DNA of 64,000 nucleotides. Origin: Flavobacteriaceae bacterium. Its GTDB lineage: Bacteria; Bacteroidota; Bacteroidia; Flavobacteriales; Flavobacteriaceae. The notes under the pieces were generated by a model. The model worked only from the letters and a program-made list of their open reading frames with translations. It had not been told where the DNA came from and ran no database searches. Position 1 is the first letter of the stretch, and each line of letters opens with the position of its first letter. Below are positions 32,403 through 40,665 of the stretch, piece by piece. The DNA lies in contig JAGYJF010000003.1 in the NCBI GenBank assembly GCA_018402135.1, forward strand, positions 248,001 to 312,000, in the 5' to 3' direction. Both the position numbers and the translations under genes were made by a program.

Positions 32403-32420
32403 TTCCCGCGAAAGCGGGAA
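32403..32420. repeat. Palindromic repeat in the trpS leader
   Basis: TTCCCGC-GAAA-GCGGGAA on the plus strand; in the trpS message it reads with a TTTC loop. A G/C-swapped member of the CCTGC family. It sits directly before the trpS start codon. Confidence 0.8.
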
Positions 32421-32441
32421 TCTATTAAGTTTAACAAGCCA

Positions 32442-32449
32442 CAAATGTA
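32442..32449 (-). promoter_or_regulatory. Candidate -7 box of trpS
   Basis: TACATTTG on the minus strand fits TAnnTTTG exactly; transcription would begin near 32436. No good -33 box at the usual spacing. It supports the shorter trpS start. Confidence 0.5.
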
Positions 32450-32465
32450 ACCATAGTTAAGAACA

Positions 32466-32494
32466 AAAAAAAGTGACTGTTTAGGTCACCTTTT
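32466..32494 (-). terminator. Terminator after the GlsB-like gene
   Basis: AAAGTGAC ... GTCACCTTT hairpin with T-rich flanks on both strands, 20 bp past the stop of the GlsB-like gene and upstream of trpS. Confidence 0.65.
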
Positions 32495-32514
32495 CTTTAG
32501 AATGTTTTATTAGT

Positions 32515-32757
32515 TTATCGTTTAAATAAACCGGCTATCAATAAAAGTACAATGGCGCCAATGGCTCCGGTAACAACATCTCCGATAAATCCGTCGGAAA
32601 TATGAATTCCAAAATAGTTAAACAGCCAGTTACCAATAACACCGCCGATAATTCCTAAAATAATGTTGATGAGCAGTCCAAATCCGCCGCCTCTCATTAA
32701 ACTACCTGCTAACCAGCCGGCAATCGCTCCAATTAATAATGAATACAGTAATCCCAT
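32515..32757 (-). CDS. GlsB/YeaQ/YmgE family stress-response membrane protein
   Basis: An 80-residue, Gly-rich inner-membrane protein with three short hydrophobic segments (LLYSLLIGAIAGWLAGSLM, LINIILGIIGGVIGNWLF, VTGAIGAIVLLLIAGLF). This is the transglycosylase-associated/GlsB family, often induced by envelope or general stress; biochemical role unknown. Single gene with its own terminator. Confidence 0.88.
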   Translation of the reverse strand: MGLLYSLLIGAIAGWLAGSLMRGGGFGLLINIILGIIGGVIGNWLFNYFGIHISDGFIGDVVTGAIGAIVLLLIAGLFKR

Positions 32758-32825
32758 GATTGTTTAAGTTTAAAATTGTACTCTAAATGTAAAACATATT
32801 TATTAAATGCTATTTTTACACCGCA

Positions 32826-33584
32826 ATGAAGCTATTTAAATACCCTTTTTGGATTATCTATCGTATTTGGTTTTACATATTGGTGGCATTGCCAATAATT
32901 TTTCTATTTCCGTTTTTAATTATCTCTATTTCAAAGGAAAAGTGGTACCCTTATTTTTTTAAATTGGCGCAATTTTGGGCTCGGTTTATTTTAATAGGAA
33001 TGGTTTTTAGGGTGAAAATCACACATCAACAAAAACCTCAACCCCATAAGAGCTATATGTTTGTTGCCAATCATACGTCTATGACGGATATCATGCTAAT
33101 GCTGGTTAGCGTAAAAAACCCCTTTGTGTTCGTTGGCAAGCAAGAACTGGCTAAAATTCCTTTATTTGGTTTTTTCTACAAGCGCACTTGCATTTTGGTA
33201 GATAGAAACAGTGCTAAAAGTCGGCAAGCCGTTTTTTTAAGAGCACAACGTCGTTTAAAACAAGGGTTGAGTATTTGCATTTTTCCAGAAGGCGGTGTTC
33301 CTGAAGAGCATATTGTGCTCGATGAATTTAAAGATGGTGCTTTTAGATTGGCAATCAATCACAAAATACCAGTGGTGCCAATAACGTTTTTTGATAACAA
33401 AAAACGATTTTCTTATACCTTTTTTAGCGGTGGTCCTGGTCGTATGCGGGCATGTGTGCATTCTTTTATAACCACCGAACGATCGACTATTGCAGACACA
33501 AAAAAAATTAAACATCAAGCTTGGGATATTATTCACAATACCTTAGTTTCAGATACAAAAAAAGCTGCCTCTGGCACGAAGTAG
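32826..33584 (+). CDS. plsC: 1-acyl-sn-glycerol-3-phosphate acyltransferase
   Basis: A 252-residue membrane-associated enzyme that acylates lysophosphatidic acid to phosphatidic acid in phospholipid synthesis. Two N-terminal hydrophobic segments (about 5-30, 45-60) precede the catalytic H-x4-D motif in ANHTSMTDIML and the substrate motif FPEGGVPE; VPITFFDN is also typical. Length is normal. The 5' distance to the divergent GlsB-like gene is 68 bp. Confidence 0.9.
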   Translation: MKLFKYPFWIIYRIWFYILVALPIIFLFPFLIISISKEKWYPYFFKLAQFWARFILIGMVFRVKITHQQKPQPHKSYMFVANHTSMTDIMLMLVSVKNPFVFVGKQELAKIPLFGFFYKRTCILVDRNSAKSRQAVFLRAQRRLKQGLSICIFPEGGVPEEHIVLDEFKDGAFRLAINHKIPVVPITFFDNKKRFSYTFFSGGPGRMRACVHSFITTERSTIADTKKIKHQAWDIIHNTLVSDTKKAASGTK

Positions 33585-33641
33585 CTCTTTTCTCATCATT
33601 GCTTATTGAGCAATAACTAATCTAACCAACCAAAAAAAAAC

Positions 33642-35162
33642 CTAAAACTTAAAACTTAAGCCTGTATATACACCCACAAAAAACGGCTGAAAATCGCCAA
33701 ACGTATTGCTGAATGTATTTATTTGATACTTGAACATGGGTTCGAGATTAAATTGAAATGATTTCGAAAAATTGTAAAACATGCCCAATCCAAAATTAGC
33801 ACTGTAGCTAACATCGTTAATGTTGTTTGCTTCTCCAATTAAAGTGCCGTTGCCGTTCTGAATTTCGAATATGTTATTGTTGTTAAGAAAAAATGTACTA
33901 AATCCGCCAATCACATTAAGACCAAACGTTTTATCCACCAAACTGTATTCTAATTCTAAAGGCACTTCTATAAATCCAAATTGTTGTTCAAGAGAACTTA
34001 AATCGGCTGTTTTTACAATATCTGGGGCATTTGATAAGGAAATTACCCTATTGCTGATATAGTTGGTGGCAGTAACATTTTGGTTAAACTTAATGTTAGA
34101 AATATTACTGGCATTATTTGAACTTCTTGCACTAGCATCGGAAGTTATGATACCGTTGGTTCGATAATCAAAACCAACCGTGCTAATTCCTGTACGTACT
34201 CTTAATTTTTTGTTGATGGCGTAGCTGGTAGCAATTCCGTAGCTCATGTTAATATCGGAGCTTTTATTGTTTTCGTTAAACTGGCTATGGATATTTGAAC
34301 CTTCACCTAAAGAATTAAAATAAACAGGCGCCACATTTGGCGAAATGCGCCACCTGTTTAATACTTCTTTTTCTTCTTCATTAATAATGTCTTCAGCTTC
34401 AGCAATGGCTTCTTCTATGGTTTTTTCAGTGGCTGAGGTTTCTTTTAGTAAAGTCTCTTCCTTTTCAGTTTTACTTATTAATTCGGTTTCACCAGCCACT
34501 TTTAAAGTTGTGTTTTCTAGATTTGTTACCAATTTACCTTCTTCGTCTTTATTTCTTTTTTCATTAGTTTCAGAGGCAATAGTAGAATTGTTATCTTGAA
34601 TAATTTCTTTACCAATAATAAATGAGGATTTTTCCGCCTTCAATGTTTTATCCTTAGCCTGATTGGTTTTGGCAAGAGCACTTGCCTTTTCAGGATAGCT
34701 ATCGTTTGTCAACTTTATATTTTTATTGTCAATTATTGATTTTACAGCATCCTTAGCTGAATCGTTGTTTTTAGGGATGGTTGAACTATGAGTAATCTGC
34801 TGATTAGTTTCTATTGAAGATTCATTGTTATCGGAATTTTGATCTTCAAAAACAAGTTCGCTTTCCTGTGTTTTTGAATGGGATGGAACGTTTTTAGTTG
34901 AATCTAAAATTGTTTCATTTTGATTTAATACAGAGTTATTTTGAGATTGGTTAGCATTAAAAACACCGTAACCAATACCTAACATAAGCACTAAAGCAGC
35001 AGCCATACCTCCCAATTTCCACCAGAATGGAATTATTTTGCGGTCCTTCTTGTCGCTTTGTAGGTCAGCTTGAATCCCATCCCACACATGTGGTTTAGGA
35101 TATACTTCAAAATTTTTCAGCTTTTCCTGAAAAATTCTATCTATGTTTTTCTTCTCTTTCAT
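33642..35162 (-). CDS. Anti-sigma-like inner-membrane N-terminus fused to an outer-membrane beta-barrel
   Basis: A 506-residue protein coded directly after an ECF sigma gene (stop and ATG adjacent). Residues 1-48 look cytoplasmic (FQEKLKNFEVYPKPHVWDGIQADLQ), about 49-68 are a membrane helix, about 70-260 a Ser/Asn/Glu/Lys-rich, disordered linker, and about 270-506 beta strands resembling the PorT-like outer-membrane barrel, ending in the terminal Phe of GLSFKF. Position and N-terminus fit an anti-sigma role, with the barrel as a sensor of the outer membrane. The composite is seen in Bacteroidota, but its mechanism is not known to me. Confidence 0.65.
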   Translation of the reverse strand: MKEKKNIDRIFQEKLKNFEVYPKPHVWDGIQADLQSDKKDRKIIPFWWKLGGMAAALVLMLGIGYGVFNANQSQNNSVLNQNETILDSTKNVPSHSKTQESELVFEDQNSDNNESSIETNQQITHSSTIPKNNDSAKDAVKSIIDNKNIKLTNDSYPEKASALAKTNQAKDKTLKAEKSSFIIGKEIIQDNNSTIASETNEKRNKDEEGKLVTNLENTTLKVAGETELISKTEKEETLLKETSATEKTIEEAIAEAEDIINEEEKEVLNRWRISPNVAPVYFNSLGEGSNIHSQFNENNKSSDINMSYGIATSYAINKKLRVRTGISTVGFDYRTNGIITSDASARSSNNASNISNIKFNQNVTATNYISNRVISLSNAPDIVKTADLSSLEQQFGFIEVPLELEYSLVDKTFGLNVIGGFSTFFLNNNNIFEIQNGNGTLIGEANNINDVSYSANFGLGMFYNFSKSFQFNLEPMFKYQINTFSNTFGDFQPFFVGVYTGLSFKF

Positions 35163-35705
35163 TTAAACATTTTGAGAGTTGACTCTCATGTTGTTGTTTT
35201 CAATTTTTTCTTTTAAAATTAACCGCGCCCTTGCTAGGTTAGACTTAGAGGTGCCTATATTTATGTTGAGCATCTCAGCTATTTCACTGTGCGAATATCC
35301 ATCTAAAGCGTATAGATTGAAAACCAATCGATACCTATCTGGAAGTTCTTGAATTATCTTCAACAAGAAGTCAATATGAATATCATCGTTATCAACTTCT
35401 ACAGTAACTTCTTCAATCTGGTCGTCATTAATAATATCAAAAACACCAACACTTCTATATTTTTGTAATGCCGTGTTGATGGCAATACGTTTCATCCAAC
35501 CTTCAAAAGAACCTTTGTGCTTATACTGTTCAATTTTTTTAAATATTGTTATGAATGCATCGTGTAGCGTGTCTTCAGCCGCTGCATAATCATTTGAATA
35601 CTTAAGGCAGAGTGAAAATAGTTTACCCGAGTAGAGTTTATATAACTGGCTCTGTGCTTTAGCATCATTTTTTTTGCAATTTTCTATGAGTTGGTCTAAA
35701 CTCAC
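35163..35705 (-). CDS. ECF RNA polymerase sigma factor
   Basis: A 180-residue sigma-70 family factor with region 2 (LYKLYSGKLFSLCLKYSNDYAAAEDTLHDAFITIFKKIEQYKHKGSFEGWMKRIAINTAL) and region 4 (LPDRYRLVFNLYALDGYSHSEIAEMLNINIGTSKSNLARAR), lacking region 3, so it is an ECF type. It directs RNA polymerase to a small set of envelope or stress genes. The partner downstream probably holds it at the membrane. A small lipoprotein gene sits just upstream on the same strand. Confidence 0.93.
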   Translation of the reverse strand: MSLDQLIENCKKNDAKAQSQLYKLYSGKLFSLCLKYSNDYAAAEDTLHDAFITIFKKIEQYKHKGSFEGWMKRIAINTALQKYRSVGVFDIINDDQIEEVTVEVDNDDIHIDFLLKIIQELPDRYRLVFNLYALDGYSHSEIAEMLNINIGTSKSNLARARLILKEKIENNNMRVNSQNV

Positions 35706-35734
35706 ATTTCATTGATATTAGTTATATTTTAGTT

Positions 35735-36148
35735 TTATTCAACAACTGGCACTTCAACGATTATGTACGTGTCGTTACCCCCATCATCGGTTCCTTGCCA
35801 AAATTTAAAAACATAGTGGTCAAAATAACCATTGACAAAAAAGTTGAAAGTAGCCTCATCTTCAGTAGCCTCAGCTGAGCAATTTAAGTTGTTGTTAATT
35901 GAATTAATTACGGCTATCGTACGTTCGTTAGAATTTGACAAAAAATAAAAATCATTAAATGCATAACATGGATTTGGCTTGGTATAGCCAACTGTAATGG
36001 TATAGGTTTCGCCCGTCACAAATTCTTCAGGTAACTCAAAGGTTTCCACTGGTAAAATTTCAAAAGAATAATTTGAAGTGTTATTGTCATCTATACTGCA
36101 TGAACTAAGCACAAAACCTATTGTTATTAACAATAAAATTTTTTTCAT
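35735..36148 (-). CDS. Hypothetical lipoprotein upstream of the ECF sigma gene
   Basis: A 137-residue lipoprotein with a clear signal peptide and lipobox (IGFVLSSCSIDDNN, Cys about 17). The mature part is an acidic beta-sandwich-like domain with one Cys pair (NPCYAF, LNCSAE). No named family recognised. It lies 29 bp before the sigma gene on the same strand and may be part of the same unit or a target of it. Similar small lipoproteins are common in flavobacteria. Confidence 0.6.
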   Translation of the reverse strand: MKKILLLITIGFVLSSCSIDDNNTSNYSFEILPVETFELPEEFVTGETYTITVGYTKPNPCYAFNDFYFLSNSNERTIAVINSINNNLNCSAEATEDEATFNFFVNGYFDHYVFKFWQGTDDGGNDTYIIVEVPVVE

Positions 36149-36201
36149 TATAATCGTTTTTATTCTTTAGATGTAGAAAGTCTATAAAGGTTGCGTTAAA
36201 A

Positions 36202-36235
36202 AATCAAAATCCTGAAATATTTCAGGATTTTGATT
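36202..36235 (-). terminator. Perfect 34-bp palindromic terminator after recA
   Basis: Two 17-base arms (AATCAAAATCCTGAAAT and its complement) meet without loop bases, 5 bp past the recA stop. It would also end transcripts coming from the other side. Confidence 0.75.
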
Positions 36236-36239
36236 GGTT

Positions 36240-37256
36240 TTAAGCGTTTGTTTGTTCGTTTATTTCGGCGCGAACTTTAGCTTCAATTTCATCCATAAGT
36301 TCTAGATTGTCCTTAATCAAATCTTTTACAGCGTCTCTACCTTGGCCAAGTTTTGTGTCCTCATAGCTAAACCATGAGCCACTTTTTTTAATGATTTCTA
36401 ATTCAACCGCTAAATCTAAAATTTCACCAACTTTAGAAATCCCTTCGCCATACATAATATCAAACTCAGCAACTTTAAATGGTGGAGCTACTTTGTTTTT
36501 CACCACTTTTACTTTGGTTTTGTTACCAGTAACGTTAGAATTGTTGTCCTTTATTTGGGTAGAACGTCTGATATCTAATCTGATAGATGCGTAAAATTTT
36601 AAAGCGTTTCCGCCAGTCGTGGTTTCTGGATTACCAAACATAACACCAATTTTCTCTCTAAGCTGGTTGATGAAAATCATCGTGCAATTCGTTTTGCTGA
36701 TGGTCGCAGTAAGTTTTCTTAAAGCTTGTGACATTAATCTTGCATGCAGCCCCATTTTTGAATCGCCCATTTCGCCTTCTATTTCACTTTTAGGCGTTAA
36801 GGCTGCTACCGAATCAATAACAACAATATCAATGGCGCCAGAACGCACTAGATTTTCAGCTATTTCTAAAGCTTGTTCACCATTATCAGGTTGTGAGATA
36901 ATTAAATTTTCTAAATCCACACCTAGTTTTCCAGCGTAAGTTCTATCAAAGGCATGTTCTGCATCAATAAAAGCAGCGATACCTCCTGCTTTTTGCGCTT
37001 CGGCAATAGCGTGTAAGGTTAACGTTGTTTTTCCTGAAGATTCTGGTCCGTAAATTTCTATTACACGACCTCTTGGGTAACCGCCTACACCAAGCGCAAT
37101 ATCTAAACCTAAGGATCCTGACGGAATCACTTCAACATCTACAACAGCCATGTCACTCATTTTCATAACCGTGCCTTTTCCGTAGGCCTTATCTAACTTA
37201 TCTAACGTTAACTTTAACGCTTTTAATTTTGCTTCTTTTTCACTACTCATGTTCAC
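36240..37256 (-). CDS. recA: Recombinase RecA
   Basis: A 338-residue recombinase that forms filaments on single-stranded DNA, carries out strand exchange and triggers repressor cleavage in the SOS response. Walker [10 protein letters not shown], the Walker [10 protein letters not shown], loop L1 ([23 protein letters not shown]) and L2 ([30 protein letters not shown]) are intact. Length is normal. The start [10 protein letters not shown] gives a short N-terminal leader; MSSEKE two codons later is an alternative. Confidence 0.98.
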   Translation of the reverse strand: MNMSSEKEAKLKALKLTLDKLDKAYGKGTVMKMSDMAVVDVEVIPSGSLGLDIALGVGGYPRGRVIEIYGPESSGKTTLTLHAIAEAQKAGGIAAFIDAEHAFDRTYAGKLGVDLENLIISQPDNGEQALEIAENLVRSGAIDIVVIDSVAALTPKSEIEGEMGDSKMGLHARLMSQALRKLTATISKTNCTMIFINQLREKIGVMFGNPETTTGGNALKFYASIRLDIRRSTQIKDNNSNVTGNKTKVKVVKNKVAPPFKVAEFDIMYGEGISKVGEILDLAVELEIIKKSGSWFSYEDTKLGQGRDAVKDLIKDNLELMDEIEAKVRAEINEQTNA

Positions 37257-37527
37257 ACTTTTATTAATTGATATGACTGCTAAATTACTACATCTTTTAG
37301 CATATTACAATTTTATCACGCAACCTTTTTACAGTTTTTGTATCTAATAAACATAAAGGGAAGATTTTGCTATGAAAAAGAATTATTACCTTTTAAATAT
37401 CAAGTTCTAAGTATTTATTTTTTGTGGTGATTGATAAATATTTAAGAGCTTCATGGTGACCGCTAGTTAATACCATAATAATTGGTTGCAACGCATTTCA
37501 AATGTTTTAAAAAGCAATGATGAACAA

Positions 37528-37617
37528 ATGAAATTTTTAAGTAAAATTATTTTAACAAATTTCGGCGCTACAATTGCAGTTATGGTCAATAGCAGTTGTA
37601 AAGCCGACGGTGGTTAG
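37528..37617 (+). CDS. Candidate small exported peptide (29 aa)
   Basis: ATG at 37528 to TAG at 37615-37617. The peptide starts MKFLSKIILTNFGATIAVMV and ends NSSCKADGG: a basic N-terminus, a hydrophobic core of about 12 residues and a Cys after SS, the shape of a tiny lipoprotein or signal-peptide-like micropeptide. A strong terminator follows 60 bp later. Known Bacteroidota micropeptide families have this kind of layout, but I cannot assign it. It may be chance; the terminator is the main support. Confidence 0.4.
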   Translation: MKFLSKIILTNFGATIAVMVNSSCKADGG

Positions 37618-37675
37618 CTCGTTTGAAGTTTTTGAAATTAAACAAATTTGAAAAATTAAATAACGAGTTAGTCTA

Positions 37676-37712
37676 AAAAAAGCGCTTTGGAGTATTTCCA
37701 AAGCGCTTTTTG
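37676..37712 (+). terminator. Orphan terminator upstream of trhO
   Basis: AAAAAGCGCTTTGGA and TCCAAAGCGCTTTTT form a stem of about 14 bp with a small loop and T-tail. It sits in a divergent region, so it must end a transcript that starts within 37257-37676 (or one running the other way). Confidence 0.75.
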
Positions 37713-37713
37713 A

Positions 37714-37744
37714 TTGTTCATTATTGGCAAAAGCAGTACTTTTG
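37714..37744 (+). promoter_or_regulatory. Promoter of trhO
   Basis: TTG (37714-37716), 20 bp, TACTTTTG (37737-37744): a good Bacteroidota promoter, giving a leader of about 33 nt before the ATG at 37783. It begins right after the orphan terminator. Confidence 0.6.
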
Positions 37745-37782
37745 TATATTAAAAATCTCTAACCTTAATAAATTAGTATAGC

Positions 37783-38856
37783 ATGCAACTGTACAATAAC
37801 TTAAGTAAAAAAGAGAGAGCAGCACTAATAGAACAAGCTGGAAAAGACCGTTTGACTATCTCTTTTTACAAATATGCCAAAATTGGCAATCCTGAATTAT
37901 TCAGAAACCACATGTTTTTAGCTTGGAACGAACTAGATGTTTTAGGTAGAATTCATATCGCGAACGAAGGTATTAATGCCCAACTATCCATTCCTGCAGA
38001 TAATTTTGAAGCTTTTAAACAGCATTTAGACAGTATTTTATTTCTTGAAAATGTAAGACTAAATATTGCTGTTGAGCACGATAATTTTTCGTTTTTAAAA
38101 TTAAAAGTTAAAGTACGCGATAAAATTTTGGCGGATGGGCTTAATGACCACACATTTGATGTTACCAACAAGGGACAACACGTTAATGCCGAAAAGTTTA
38201 ATGAGCTTATAGACGATCCTAACACAGTCTTGGTTGATATGCGCAACCATTATGAAAGCGAAATCGGCCATTTTAAAAATGCGGTGGTACCCGATGTAGA
38301 TACCTTTAGAGAGTCACTACCAATAATTGAAGAAGATTTAAAAGATTTTAAAGCCGACAAAAATCTTGTGATGTATTGCACTGGTGGCATTAGATGCGAA
38401 AAGGCTAGCGCATATTACAAGCATAAAGGCTTTAAAAATGTGTTTCAATTAGAAGGCGGGATTATCAATTATGTTCACGAAGTTCAAGAAAAAGGCCTTG
38501 AAAACAAGTTTATTGGTAAGAATTTTGTGTTTGATGAACGTCGTTCTGAAAAAATTTCAGACGATATAATTGCCAATTGCCATCAGTGTGGCAAACCTGC
38601 CGACACGCATGTAAATTGTGCCAATGAAGCTTGTCATTTACTATTCATACAATGCGATGAATGCAAAGGAATAATGGAAAACTGCTGTTCAACGAATTGC
38701 ATGGAGATAAACCGATTGCCTTTTGAAGAACAAAAAGCACTGCGCAAAGGTCAAGGAAATAGTAACGATATTTTCAAAAAAGGAAGGGCGGATCACTTAC
38801 ATTTTAAAAAAGACTTACGAAACATTTTTGAAAACTTTACAACACAAAAGCAATAA
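37783..38856 (+). CDS. trhO: tRNA uridine(34) hydroxylase (rhodanese family)
   Basis: A 357-residue TrhO/YceA protein, which with prephenate hydroxylates uridine 34 of tRNAs to ho5U. An N-terminal acylphosphatase-like domain (SFYKYAKIGNPELFRNHMFLAWNELDVLGRIHIANEGINAQLS) is followed by a rhodanese domain with active Cys in YCTGGIRCEKAS and a C-terminal Cys-rich region with C-x2-C pairs (CHQCGKP, CDECKG, CCSTNC) likely to bind zinc. Length is usual for the long bacterial form. Confidence 0.9.
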   Translation: MQLYNNLSKKERAALIEQAGKDRLTISFYKYAKIGNPELFRNHMFLAWNELDVLGRIHIANEGINAQLSIPADNFEAFKQHLDSILFLENVRLNIAVEHDNFSFLKLKVKVRDKILADGLNDHTFDVTNKGQHVNAEKFNELIDDPNTVLVDMRNHYESEIGHFKNAVVPDVDTFRESLPIIEEDLKDFKADKNLVMYCTGGIRCEKASAYYKHKGFKNVFQLEGGIINYVHEVQEKGLENKFIGKNFVFDERRSEKISDDIIANCHQCGKPADTHVNCANEACHLLFIQCDECKGIMENCCSTNCMEINRLPFEEQKALRKGQGNSNDIFKKGRADHLHFKKDLRNIFENFTTQKQ

Positions 38857-38996
38857 CATTTCTATTAAGTTTGTTATAAATTCATAGAAATTCAATTAAC
38901 TGAATAAATAATTTTATCTTAGCTAATTAATAAATATGAATCCCCTTTTTGAAGAATGTTTTCTCACATTTATCAAGAAAATAATATATAAAATTT

Positions 38997-40169
38997 ATGA
39001 GTTGTAACAGTTGTTCAACCGGAAAAGATGGACAGCCAAAGGGTTGCAAAAACAATGGTACTTGTGGCACTGATAGCTGCAACAAACTTACCGTTTTTGA
39101 TTGGCTTTCAAATATGTCCTTACCTGATGGCGAAACGCCCTTTAATGCAGTTGAAGTCCGCTTTAAAAACGGACGCAAACAATATTTTCTAAATACCGAA
39201 AACTTAACTTTAAGTATAGGCGACGTTGTCGCCACGCAAGCAAAATCGGGCCATGATATCGGTATGGTAACGCTAACAGGTGAATTGGTTCGTATTCAAA
39301 TGAAGCGTAAAAATGTAGATATTGACGATCGCGAAAACGTCCTTAAAATTTATCGTAAAGCCTCGCAACGTGATATAGATATTTGGAAAGAAGCTAGAGA
39401 GCGCGAAGAACCAATGAAGGTGAAAGCCAGGCAGTTTGCTATCGATTTAAAGCTTCAAATGAAAATATCAGACATTGAATTTCAGGGAGATGCGAGCAAA
39501 GCGACGTTTTACTACACCGCTGAAGATCGTGTGGATTTTAGAGAACTTATCAAGTTATTTGCACGTGAGTTTAAAACCAGAATCGAAATGAAACAAGTGG
39601 GTTTTCGTCAAGAAGCCGCGCGCCTTGGTGGCATTGGTTCTTGCGGAAGAGAATTGTGTTGCTCCACTTGGTTAACCGATTTTAGATCAGTTAGCACTTC
39701 GGCTGCCAGGTATCAGCAATTATCCCTTAATCCTTTAAAACTTGCGGGCCAATGTGGAAAATTAAAGTGCTGTTTAAATTATGAGTTGGATTCTTATTTA
39801 GATGCATTGAAAGAATTCCCTAAAACAGAGGTAAAATTATACACCGAAAAGGGTGTAGGTGCTTGTCAAAAAATCGATATTTTTAAAGGCGTACTTTGGT
39901 ACGCTTACGAAGGCGAATGGATGAATTGGCATAAATTAACAGCGGCTCAAGCCAATGTTATCATAGATTTAAATAAGAAAAAACAAAAAGCTGCAAGCCT
40001 TGAAGAATATGCTGTTGAGCTTATAGAGGAAACAAAAGTTGCTTTTGAAAATGTAGTAGGGCAAGACAGTTTAACACGGTTTGATAGTCCAAAACCGTCT
40101 CGTAAACGTAATAATAGGAACTCTAATAACCGAAAAAGAAAGCCACAAAACAATGCTAAAAAAAGTTAG
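38997..40169 (+). CDS. PSP1-domain protein (RicT/YaaT-like)
   Basis: A 390-residue protein with a Cys-rich N-terminus (MSCNSCSTGKDGQPKGC, then GTCGTDSC), the PSP1 domain (about 45-260, including REAARLGGIGSCGRELCCSTWL) and a basic, low-complexity tail (RKRNNRNSNNRKRKPQ). In Bacillus the homologue RicT/YaaT forms an Fe-S-carrying complex that acts on RNase Y and phosphorelay. In flavobacteria it is coded just before gldH. The stop lies inside the start of gldH (17-bp overlap). Confidence 0.8.
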   Translation: MSCNSCSTGKDGQPKGCKNNGTCGTDSCNKLTVFDWLSNMSLPDGETPFNAVEVRFKNGRKQYFLNTENLTLSIGDVVATQAKSGHDIGMVTLTGELVRIQMKRKNVDIDDRENVLKIYRKASQRDIDIWKEAREREEPMKVKARQFAIDLKLQMKISDIEFQGDASKATFYYTAEDRVDFRELIKLFAREFKTRIEMKQVGFRQEAARLGGIGSCGRELCCSTWLTDFRSVSTSAARYQQLSLNPLKLAGQCGKLKCCLNYELDSYLDALKEFPKTEVKLYTEKGVGACQKIDIFKGVLWYAYEGEWMNWHKLTAAQANVIIDLNKKKQKAASLEEYAVELIEETKVAFENVVGQDSLTRFDSPKPSRKRNNRNSNNRKRKPQNNAKKS

Positions 40170-40665
40170 CTATATCTTTTTATTTTTTTATTTTTTTGTG
40201 TTATCCTGTGACACCAATTATGTAATTGATACTTATGAAACCGTAGAAAAATTTTGGGAACATGACAAGGCAGTCCAATTTAATTTTACAGCGCCAGATT
40301 CCATAAATAATTACGCCTTATTTATCAATTTAAGAAACAATAAGGATTATCGATATAGCAATCTTTTTCTTATTGCGGAGTTAAATTATCCAAATGGCAA
40401 GACTTTAGTTGATACCTTAGAATACCAAATGGCTAAGCCAAATGGCGAGTTTCTAGGTACTGGTTTTTCCGATTTAAAAGAAAATAAATTGTGGTACAAA
40501 GGATTTAATGAACCTTTTGTTTTTGAAGAATTAGGGAATTATCAATTAAGTTTAAAACATGCTATGAGAAAAAATGGTGATGTTGAAGGCATAAAGCAAT
40601 TAGAAGGAATAACAGATATTGGTTTTAGAATAGAAGCGTTAAATACGAAAAACAATGGCAACTAA
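40153..40665 (+). CDS. gldH: Gliding motility lipoprotein GldH
   Basis: A 170-residue lipoprotein required for gliding and T9SS-linked functions in Flavobacterium. I place the start at 40153 (MLKKVSYIFLFFYFFVLSC, lipobox Cys at 19); the longer frame from 40081 adds 24 residues that only read the ricT tail in another frame. The mature domain has NFTAPDSINNYALFINLRNNKDYRYSNLFLI, typical of GldH. It overlaps ricT by 17 bp and the PBP gene by 11 bp, so the three are co-translated. Confidence 0.9.
   Translation: MLKKVSYIFLFFYFFVLSCDTNYVIDTYETVEKFWEHDKAVQFNFTAPDSINNYALFINLRNNKDYRYSNLFLIAELNYPNGKTLVDTLEYQMAKPNGEFLGTGFSDLKENKLWYKGFNEPFVFEELGNYQLSLKHAMRKNGDVEGIKQLEGITDIGFRIEALNTKNNGN

Larger units (their letters stand above)
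37257..37782. other. Divergent intergenic region with an orphan terminator and a small ORF
   Basis: These 526 bp between recA and trhO hold a strong hairpin at 37677-37711 that belongs to neither flanking gene, a 29-codon ORF before it and the trhO promoter after it. An independent short transcript of some 150-400 nt is therefore likely. Confidence 0.6.

Noticed and set aside
32397-32444. N-terminal 16-residue extension of trpS
   Set aside because: It is read from a palindromic repeat and overlaps the likely promoter; the family start MARILTG fits the ATG at 32396.
40081-40152. N-terminal extension of gldH
   Set aside because: It only reads the 3' end of the PSP1-domain gene in another frame; the lipoprotein signal peptide begins at 40153.
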